The notes beneath the pieces are model-generated. The model searched no databases. It worked only from the letters and a program-made list of their open reading frames with translations, and had not been told where the DNA came from. 15,483 nt of DNA from CALXXL01 sp964512385 (GTDB lineage Bacteria; Verrucomicrobiota; Lentisphaeria; Victivallales; Victivallaceae): the NCBI GenBank assembly GCA_964512385.1, contig CAZEHZ010000051.1, positions 1-15,483 on the forward strand, read 5' to 3'. A program made the translations under genes and the position numbers. Of this stretch, positions 1 to 8,400 are shown piece by piece (within the stretch, counting starts at the first letter, position 1; each line of letters starts with the position of its first letter).

Positions 1-50
1 AATTTGGCATCATACCCGGCAATGCCGGAATTAACAATAACATCACTCAT
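1..50 (-). CDS. Partial small tail-associated protein, N-terminus only
   Basis: An open frame begins with ATG at 50-48 and runs off the left edge of the window, giving 16 residues, MSDVIVNSGIAGYDAK. A G-rich ribosome site (AAGGTG on the minus strand, about 58-63) sits 7 bases upstream and overlaps the TAA stop of the preceding gene. The N-terminus aligns with that of the upstream gene (MNDTILYSGIPGADGW), with 8 of 16 positions identical including the SGI-G core. The two genes therefore look like neighbouring members of one family with a shared N-terminal cap. Function is unknown. Position after the tail fibre gene suggests a tail-fibre-associated or decoration protein. The rest of the gene lies outside the window. 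Confidence 0.72.
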   Translation of the reverse strand, partial: MSDVIVNSGIAGYDAK

Positions 51-62
51 AAAAAAGCACCT

Positions 63-719
63 TTATTTTAAAATTAAAACGGTAAAAGTCTTATCAATGC
101 CGGCAAAATCGGCCAAAGTAATCTTTAGGCCGGAGCTGTTCCATTCAGTTTTTGCACAACTGTTAGGAATCACGGCAGAGTCATACAATAGCTGAACCGC
201 CACCGGGGAGGCCACGCCGAGTTCAGTAAACGAGTAGCTTTTTACGCCGCCGGTAGTCTTTCCGTTGCTGGTGGTCTTGCCGGTCAAATCGGTTGCGGTG
301 AAAGATTTACTTAACAAGTTGCCGCTGGCGGTTAAGATAAGACTAAACCCGGCATCGATATTGTCAAAATCGGATAAAGTAACGGTAAGGCCGTTTGAAG
401 TCCAGTTTAGTTTTACGCATGGCGAGCCGGTAACTTCCACCGAGTCAAAGAACAGTTGGGCAATAACCGGAGAGGTTACGCCGAGGTCAACAAACGAGTA
501 ACTCTTCACGCCGCCGGTAGTCTTACCGTTGCTGGTGGTTTTGCCGGTCAAATCGGCCGCAGTAAAGGCCTTGGTAATCGTAGTCGCCGCCGTGTCGCCC
601 CCGGCCAGCGGCGTCCAACTATTTTCGCCGTCCCGCTTAAAATAGAGCAGATTATCCACGGTAATTTTAAGCCAGCCATCTGCACCTGGAATGCCGGAAT
701 ATAAAATAGTGTCGTTCAT
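63..719 (-). CDS. Small repeat protein downstream of tail fibre, possible tail-associated or receptor-contact protein
   Basis: The product is 218 residues. An N-terminal cap of about 50 residues contains an NLLYFK...W segment. Two tandem repeats follow, at roughly residues 52-139 and 140-218. Each opens with a block around DLTGKTTSNGKTTGG that is nearly identical between copies, then diverges, with shared later features such as the W-(T/N)S-(N/S)-GL core and the L-(S/A)-DF-(D/A) block. The composition is Thr/Ser/Gly rich and predicted beta, as in phage tail appendages. ATG codons occur at both 722 and 719. I prefer 719 because the GAGG ribosome site then has 7-base spacing, and because the resulting N-terminus (MNDT...) aligns with the next gene (MSDV...). 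From 719 the start overlaps the tail fibre stop by one base (TGATG), which implies translational coupling. I recognise no named family. The role is inferred from position and repeats only. Confidence 0.85.
   Translation of the reverse strand: MNDTILYSGIPGADGWLKITVDNLLYFKRDGENSWTPLAGGDTAATTITKAFTAADLTGKTTSNGKTTGGVKSYSFVDLGVTSPVIAQLFFDSVEVTGSPCVKLNWTSNGLTVTLSDFDNIDAGFSLILTASGNLLSKSFTATDLTGKTTSNGKTTGGVKSYSFTELGVASPVAVQLLYDSAVIPNSCAKTEWNSSGLKITLADFAGIDKTFTVLILK
231..567 (-). repeat. Two-copy internal direct repeat, period 264 bp
   Basis: Bases 231-303 and 495-567 are near-identical, with about 5 mismatches in the first 60 bases, and are spaced exactly 264 bases apart (88 codons). Similarity then decays along each unit although the protein repeat continues. 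The repeat encodes the conserved opening block of the two protein units in the 218-residue product. Confidence 0.9.
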
Positions 720-2440
720 CATAATACCTCTTTATCTAAAATCTCAATGTCGGTGCGAGTTTTGTAAGTTGCCCAGTGCTCATCGCATATATTGGCCACA
801 AAGATTCTGCCGGTAGCCTTATCCCGCCAGCAGTGCATTGTAACGCAAAACTTGCCGGAGGTGGGGCCGTCTTTGGAACAAACCGGATAGTCCAAATTTC
901 CGACCAGCGAGCCGTTAGATTTGTCCACGATAACAAAGGTGCTGCTATAAATCTTCAACGGATACGGGATGCGGGAATCATCGACTTGAGTTGCGTTATC
1001 ATTCGGGTCTTTTAGATTGTCGTATGCCAAAAAAACGGACGAATCCGGCCAGTAAGTCGTATTATCTTCACAGTCATCGCCTAAAATGGCATCATCACCG
1101 GTTGAGCCGCCGCCGGAGGTTTTAGTACCGGTAAAAGTAAGCCGATAGGTCGCAGATTCGGTGGAATCAAAATTAAAATGTTTAATCTGTAAAACGTTGT
1201 TGGTAAAAACCATGTAGTGAGACCCGGTCAAAAGAACATTGTTGCGAAAAAGCTGAAAATTTCCTACCGACGAATAACCGAGACTGGTAAAATCCACCGT
1301 ATAGCAATAGTAGCCACCAAGGGATTGCAAGGCGGCAGACGAATAGCCCACGGAATATAAAGTGCAATCGCCGCCGCCGGACCCGGCTTGACTTTCCGGA
1401 GTATAGACCTGCATATACAAGTATAAACAAACATACTTCGGGGTAACTTCATCGCCCACGTTCACTTGTTTGGAGGCGTCGAGTTCAACGGTATGAGTAT
1501 AAACCGTGTGGGATTCGTCCGTCTCTTTCAGCCCCTTAGAGACGCTGGAAACGACCGTATCAGTAAGTACGCCGGAACTATCGGTATCGCCGTACCAGGT
1601 TTTAGCCACGGTCTGAGCGGAGCCGGTAAGGTTGACAATCGCATCCAGCCCGGCAGTGCCGCCATCGGCAGACCCGGCGGCACGAATAAATCTGGTAATT
1701 TTGGGCAGGCGAATGGAGCGATTACCCACCACAAAAGCGGCACATTGGCCATAGGTGGTAAGCTCCTGTTCAAACACGGTGCTGGTAACGGTGCGGATTT
1801 TTCCGGCGGTCATCAACTCCTGAAGTTTAGCCCAAAACTTGTCAAACTTGGCATCGGCACAGTTGACGGTTTGGCCGTCAAGCAGGTAAGCCCCTTCCGG
1901 CGGAGTGCCGGATAAAGAGTAAAACACTTCAAATTCATTTTTAGCAATCCCGGCGGCCAGATTGTTGGCTTTGTCGGCGGCCTGATTCGCCCGATTAACG
2001 GCCTCTTGTAACTGCAAATAAAAGGCATCCCAATCGTATTGATTGCCGGAAATGGGATCACCAATTACGGCACGGTTGATTGCCTCCTGTAGCTGCTGAA
2101 GCATCATTACCACCTTATCCAACTGGTATTCTAAGGACTCACTGGGCAGCTTGCCGCCATTGGGTAAAGAGATATCCTGCGTAAGGGGTAAAATACGCTG
2201 GATAACCAGTTTTTTGCCACTTGGTAACGGATACCGTAACAGCCGGACAGTAGCCCCGGAAAGATAAGACGCTTTAACCTCAACGGAATAATCCACATCA
2301 AGGGTTAAAAGTTCGGAATTTCCTTGGCCGTTTTCCAGATAACACCGTAAATTGTCCGGTTTAAAGAACCGCACATTGAACGGAAAAACGGCAGAAGTTC
2401 CCACCGTAAAAATCCGCTTGCTATCCTGATTTTCAATCAT
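719..2440 (-). CDS. Tail fibre with T7 gp17-like head-binding domain and collar-like domain
   Basis: The product is 573 residues. Residues 1-125 match the Phage_T7_tail N-terminal domain that anchors the fibre to the podovirus tail: a VGTSAVFPFNVRFF opening, a DVDYSV strand, a PLPSGKKLVIQR strand, then the conserved LPLTQDISLPNGG and LEYQLDK blocks. A short helical segment follows (about 108-165, rich in QLQEAVNRANQAADKA), likely a trimeric stalk. Residues about 170-345 resemble the tail-collar type domain: GAYLLDGQ, then CAAFVV, then IRLPKITRFIRAAG. A beta-rich segment between two SGGG linkers follows (about 352-445), then a distal Cys-containing C-terminal part I do not recognise. The start at 2440 has GGAG 9 bases upstream. 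The distal parts probably bind the host receptor (inference). No enzymatic motif is visible. Confidence 0.92.
   Translation of the reverse strand: MIENQDSKRIFTVGTSAVFPFNVRFFKPDNLRCYLENGQGNSELLTLDVDYSVEVKASYLSGATVRLLRYPLPSGKKLVIQRILPLTQDISLPNGGKLPSESLEYQLDKVVMMLQQLQEAINRAVIGDPISGNQYDWDAFYLQLQEAVNRANQAADKANNLAAGIAKNEFEVFYSLSGTPPEGAYLLDGQTVNCADAKFDKFWAKLQELMTAGKIRTVTSTVFEQELTTYGQCAAFVVGNRSIRLPKITRFIRAAGSADGGTAGLDAIVNLTGSAQTVAKTWYGDTDSSGVLTDTVVSSVSKGLKETDESHTVYTHTVELDASKQVNVGDEVTPKYVCLYLYMQVYTPESQAGSGGGDCTLYSVGYSSAALQSLGGYYCYTVDFTSLGYSSVGNFQLFRNNVLLTGSHYMVFTNNVLQIKHFNFDSTESATYRLTFTGTKTSGGGSTGDDAILGDDCEDNTTYWPDSSVFLAYDNLKDPNDNATQVDDSRIPYPLKIYSSTFVIVDKSNGSLVGNLDYPVCSKDGPTSGKFCVTMHCWRDKATGRIFVANICDEHWATYKTRTDIEILDKEVL
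727..730 (-). promoter_or_regulatory. Ribosome binding site that favours start 719 over 722
   Basis: GAGG on the minus strand lies 4 bases from the ATG at 722 but 7 bases from the ATG at 719. The second spacing is the normal one, so the second of the two adjacent ATG codons is the likelier start. The site lies inside the last codons of the tail fibre gene. Confidence 0.6.
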
Positions 2441-2476
2441 TTGCTAAAACTCCTTTCTTGGTGATAATATAGCAAA
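2440..2476 (-). promoter_or_regulatory. Possible hairpin enclosing the tail fibre ribosome site
   Basis: On the minus strand TTTGCTA (2476-2470) can pair with TAGCAAA (2446-2440). The 7-bp stem ends at the A of the ATG, and the loop of about 23 bases contains the GGAG ribosome site at 2450-2453. It occupies most of the 51-base gap after the giant gene, the only gap over 20 bases in the block. A role in setting fibre expression is inference; the stem is short and AT-rich. Confidence 0.3.
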
Positions 2477-2491
2477 ATAGTCCGGTAAAAA

Positions 2492-5400
2492 TTATTTATC
2501 CTCACTAAACAGCTTGTGTAAGCGTTTGCCCTGCGCTCCCGCGGCATGCACCAGCATCCCCAAAGCACCCAAGCGATTATCAAACATACCGCCCACCATG
2601 CCAAAATCGCCGGCCGCTTTTAATAAGCTCCAGTAGTCGGAATCTTCAAAATCTTTGCCATTAAGCCGGGAATTTAAAAAGACGATATCCCGGCTTACAT
2701 CGTCAAAAATCGGTAAGGCAGACATGGTTGGCATATACCCTTTGTGTCCAAGCAGTTTATCGGCCTGAAAATTAGCCAGGCTGCTAAAGACTTTTCCCAC
2801 TAAAAACACGCCTTCAAACTGGCCTAAACAAGCGGCAATCAGATAGTCTTCAAACTCGTATTCGTCCCAGTCCAGTCCCTTGCTAAGCAGATCCGTAACC
2901 AGCGTCATTAACGTTGGGATAATAATATGATTAACTAAAACGGTTTGAGCAAACTTTTTAGCGGCCGCTTTTTTGTCGGTACCATATCGTAACTCATTAA
3001 AGGCTTGATACTCAAGGTTCATCACCTGAATCGGATTGGATAAAAAGGCGGTCAGATAGCGGAACGCCCCTTGATTGGCTTGAAAATAGTTTAAATCCTT
3101 AAGATACCCGGACTGCTGAGTTTCATCGGTCGCCCGCATATAGGCTTTAAAGGCTTCATCTTCAGCGGCGGCACGGCTTTTTCCGGCGGCCAGCAACTTA
3201 TCCAGATGATACTTGTAACAGGCATAACCGCCGGTGATAGATGATACCTTATCGCCCCAAAGCGTCAATTTGGTACCATATTGCATTAAAGTATCCGCCC
3301 ACGGTGCATAGGGAGAATTGTTGCGGGAGTAATTAAGCATGTAGATTAAATCTTTATTCAAGCCGCCGGCCATACGATTCTTGGCATAGTCGCTGTTGCG
3401 ATATTTGGCAAAAAACTGGTTAAATTCGGGGTTCATGGGATTGGCGGCCATAACGTTTAAGGCAAAATCTTTAACCGGAACCTGGTGCATATAAGCGGCC
3501 GAACCAAGTAACTGCTTTAAAAAGCTGGAAATATTAAAAGCGATTTTGGCCGGAACCCAGTGGCGATATAAGGAATTCAGGAATTTAGCGGCAAACATGG
3601 AGTCTCCGCCCCCCTTAGCAATGGTGTCAATGCGTTCCACTAAATTTTCCACCACATTGCGGCCAACGTAGGCGGTAATGGCGCTCTGAACATCTTGCGA
3701 GCCATAAACGCTGCGTAAATCCCGCATAGTCTCACTCCAGGCTAAAAAGTGCGACTGTTCAACTTGATTGGCAAAAAAGATACTAAAAGCGGAGGTATTC
3801 AGATCCACCTGCTTCAGGTGGAATTTACGGGCAATTAAAAACGCCGGAGTAACGGACATCTGCCCGGCGGAACGCCCCATGGAATTTTCGTCTTGCATCT
3901 GCTTAACTTTGCCATCCTTAAAAGAGGCCGGAAAATAATTTTCGATCACCGGCAATCTGGCGCCAAAGCGGTCAAAGGTCAACTTATCGAGTTCGGCACG
4001 CTGAGATTTGATATAATCCCGCATCCAGTACCCCAGCTCTAAAACTTCCGGTTTGATAAAGGCTTTCAGTTGCTCAATGCTTTTATCCGTCCAGCCGTTA
4101 AACTTCATCATTTTGGCATAGTCGGCTTGCTCATAAGTCAGTAAAATCTGTAAAGCGGCCGCTTGAGACAGAGCGAGTTCATGTTGTTGGAAAGTTTCGG
4201 CCGCCGGATTAGCGGCAAAAATGGTAACTTTATTTTGCTTGCGGGCGTCTTTTAAGACGGCGTCCATATTGGCATCGTCTACCGACTCGGCAAATTCCAG
4301 ATAAGAGCGTACCACGCCGGAATCGTAATCATCAATCTGCCGCTGTAAAAAATCGGCGGCCACGTCATCCAAACGCAACCCCTTAAACTGCACATAATTT
4401 CCTTTGCGGAATTCGGCTAAAAGCGAGCGGGCTCCGGGCATCATAACGCCGTGAGCCTCGTAATCCTCCACCGGAATAGACTCATGTTTTAACGCCCGCT
4501 TATTATCCACGGTAACGCCGTTATGTTCACTGGTAAACATATTCACAAACACGCCGGAATGCTCTTCAATTTTACCTAAACTGGATAAATATTTGCCTTT
4601 GGCCAAAACGCCGTTCACCTTGGCAATCTCTTTCATCGCCACGTCAAACGCATTCTGCATTTCCCGCAGTTTAGTTTGTTCAACTTGAGTTGCCGCCTCC
4701 ACCTTGCTGAAAAGTTGTCCGGATTGCGACTCATCAAAATTTTGGATATTTTTACCGGCCACGATTCGCATTAAAGAGGATAATCCGGCATTTTTCAGAA
4801 TAAAATCCCAGTGCTTTTTTTCTTGACCAACGGGAATATGGTTTTTACCAAAAGTAACCTCATCCTTAACATTTGTCCGCATTTGTTGAACCAAAGCTAA
4901 TCGCTGGGCAATTTTATCCCGAAAGGCGGCCTTGGCTCCGTTCACTAAGCGTTTTAGTTCAATTTCGGCGGTACGTACTTCGTTCATCGACCGGAAAGCT
5001 AAGCCGCCAAAAAGCTCCAACAAACGATTATCAGCGGCAATCCGGGCAATTTCGGCTAAATCTCCATTAGCTTCGGCGGTATTCAGAGCCTCCAAATTGT
5101 CGGCAATTAAATTCCGCCAGCCACCGGCGGAGAGGTTAAAAATTTGGCGAATGCGGTTCACGGTGGCAACTTCAGACGGGATCACGCTGGTCGGAATGCC
5201 TTTGTAATTACGTTTGGTTTTTACCGCCTCCAACATATTTTTAATTTCCCGTAAAGAGCCTTCTTTATTGGACTCATCAGCTGCATTTAAGATGTCTTTA
5301 AGAATGGCTTCAAACTCATATTGACGGCGACCATTAAGATATTTTTTACTGGGTTTATTAGTAAAATCAGCCAGTTTAAAAATGCGATCGGTAAATTTGC

Positions 5401-8400
5401 CCTGTAAATTTTCCGGCAAATATTTTTTGGCAAACCGGGCAACTTGTTTTTGTAACATATTTAAATCCAAATTATCTTTCTGTAACTCTTTTTTTACGGC
5501 GGTTAATTGCTTGGAATACTCATTGTAAGCGGCCTTTTTCGCATCCTTAATGGTGGTAGCTAACAGTGTTTTAGCCTCGGAATCATTCTGTAAGGCATAA
5601 TTCACGGCATCCACATCCGCCGGGGTAAGTTTGCGGTTGGGAACATGCTTCATAACATGCTTATATAAGTTTTCAAATACCGGATAATCGGTTTCTAAAA
5701 TATCCGGCTCAAGCCGGTTGCCACGCTCCAGAATATCGGTAACGGCATCATCTAAACGGATTTGTTCCTGCATTTCAAATTCCAGTTTAGCCTGGCGGTC
5801 AAGCTCTTTATCGGCGGCCAGTTTATCCCGTTTTTCCTTGGCATATTTACTGCGTAACTCTTTTTTGGTTAAATCGGCAAAATAGGCCACCAATTCTTCT
5901 TCCACTTCCACGGCATCCCGGCCGACTTTGTCGGCAATATCCTTAGCCAGTAGATCAGAGGCAATACCGTCGGCATTGGCCAGCTTGTCATCCCGTTTCT
6001 GCATGGTGGCCAAATCGGTCATAGCGTTACCGGTTTTGCGGGGCGGCATGGAGTATTGCTTCCATTCGTCAGCAATAAACGAGCCGGAAAAGGCGGTGCC
6101 TTTAAATTTGGCAGACGGCACAATTTTAAAATCGGTCTTGCCGGAGTAATCACGGGCATAGCGGTAAAAAAGTTCGGTTTCGTACAGATAATCTAAAAAC
6201 TTCTGCTGTTTAGCGTCCCGCATAACCTGTTGGCGTTTAATTTTCATTTCCATAGCCATTTCGGCGGCCTTGTACATCATTTTGCCATGCTGAGCCATGT
6301 TCAGCTGAATGCCGCTGGATTCGGCGGTACCGATGACGTCATCAACTCTTAACACGGTATGAGTATTGGCTAAAGGTAACAGCAGTTTGGCCAACGCCTC
6401 TACAGAAGCGTCAAAATCGGGTGATTCGTCTAAATTCTCCGCCACCGCAAACCGGATATCGGGATTAGCGGGGTCAAACTGGCCGTTATTATCGGTAGCG
6501 GACTTAATCTGGGTGGACTCAAATGCCACAACCTCTTGAATCCGCCATATTCCGTCATCTTTTCCGGAATCGAAAGGGGAAATTTTAGCGATAACGCCGT
6601 CATATTCACCTTCTTCCACCATCCATTCATCCAATGGCAAACCACGGAATTTTCCTTCCAGAACAACCTTATCCCGACAATTAACAATCAAGGGATTTTT
6701 TAAGCTTACATAACAGGCATAAACCTTGTTTTCATCGCCATCAAGATTCCAATATCCTTCAAGAGCATAAGTAGATGCATATCCTTTGGACGGAGTAAAA
6801 TAAAAACCCTTGCCAAAATCCCCATCATCACGCTGTCCAAATTTGTTTTTATCAAAAACAGTAAAACCATAATTGGGCGAACCATGGTAAACCACCAGCG
6901 GCTTGCCCCGGACATCCACCACCTTGGAATCGCCGAACCACCGTTTAAGGTTTTCCGACTCAATTTGTTCCTCCGCCACGCTGAATCGGACATCGGAGTT
7001 TCTATATGGTAAATCAACTTCATACCCCATGTTGCTTGCTATATTGTTGGTCTCATTCACGTCTAACGGCCGAACAATTTTTATAGCTCCCGATATGTAC
7101 CAGTCCTGAGCTTTGTTGGCGTTGGTGTTGGTTTGGAATTTGTACCAGCCGTCAGTCGGCAAATGGTCTGGAATATCTTTAGACTTGTTTTGTTGAGCTT
7201 CGTTGTTGTAATCAATATCGGCCGCCATTTCAATTTCAAACCATCGTTCATTATCACGCCGATAAGCCACAGAACCGTTTTCCATTTCGCCGATATGCCT
7301 TGCCGATGGTACATTGGTGGCGTGCCAGCCCGGACGCATGGCGAATTTAGCTAACGCTCCGGAGCCGTTTAAACCCCAGTTGTAAAAAAGTTTTTCGCCG
7401 GATTTTTTATGTGTTCCCACATAAACATAACGGGATTGAGTTTCGGCGGCACTGGCAATTTCCTGCTTAGACGGTGCTTGATTTTTGTTATTAAAATCCT
7501 GTATAACCGCCTTGCCGTCTTTATCGACAAGATAGGTCTTATATGTTTCAAGGTTTTTAAAATTGGCGATAGTTGGACTATCGGCATCATACCATGTATT
7601 AAGTTGCATGGCGTTGTTTTTATCAATGAACAAGGCGTGAGGATTACCTTGTTCATCAACATTAAACAACTTATAGGCCTTAATAGTCTTTTCCGGTGCC
7701 GGTTTCTGCCGTAAGCTGAACCGGATATGTTCATCAATTCTAATTTCTTTATCCGAAAAAATAACATAATTAAACCCTTCGCCGGAGCCAATGTATTGCG
7801 AAGACGGCTGTTCATAGTCAGCTGCCGACCCAGTCCACACCGGAGAAACCGAAAATTTGACATTTTCAAATTGCGTGCTATTGTAATTAAGAAAGTCGGA
7901 ATAACTCTTAGTCTTCTGCTCGCTATTTGCACCAGTTGATGACGGTTGTAGTACCGGAGAGCTAATTCCGGCTTTTGCTTTATTATATTGTTCGGCAGTA
8001 ATTTCATGAGCAGATCTGATATGATGTTGTTTTTTGGGATCAGCTTTTTTCCTTATTTCAATTCGGAAATATTTTCCGGTTTCATCATCTTTCCGGACTA
8101 AGGTTAAATTGTTGTTGATTTCATTGGCTAATTCCGGAGCATCTAAAACAAATTCAACTGCGGATTTTACTTCAATTTGATTTTTAAAATATTGGTCATG
8201 CCGGCCAAGTAAAAACTCATAATCGGCATATAACCGGTTACCGTCCAATTTAAAAACATTAAACATATCTGCATGATGTGGAACTTTGCCATCAACAATT
8301 TTTCCAGTCTTATCTGCATAATTTGCTGCTCCGGGTCTACGCAAGGCGGCACTAAATACACTCGCACCGCTGTTATTCGCCACCGCCGCAGTCTGATTAA

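Noticed and set aside
231..567. Template/variable repeat pair of a diversity-generating retroelement
   Set aside because: Mismatches between the two copies are not confined to adenines, both copies lie in one coding frame as protein repeats, and there is no reverse transcriptase gene in the window.
1466..1915. A 149-codon plus-strand open frame opposite the tail fibre gene
   Set aside because: It is antisense to a well-supported gene with conserved domains and has no ribosome site or family features.
2441..2491. Promoter in the gap between the giant gene and the tail fibre gene
   Set aside because: TATATT-like hexamers are present in AT-rich sequence, but no -35 element occurs at 16-18 bases.
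7369..8007. A 212-codon minus-strand frame overlapping the giant gene in another frame
   Set aside because: Its composition (Arg, Leu, Ile and Lys rich) is that of an out-of-frame reading of the AT-rich stretch. The main frame through the same bases shows domain motifs.
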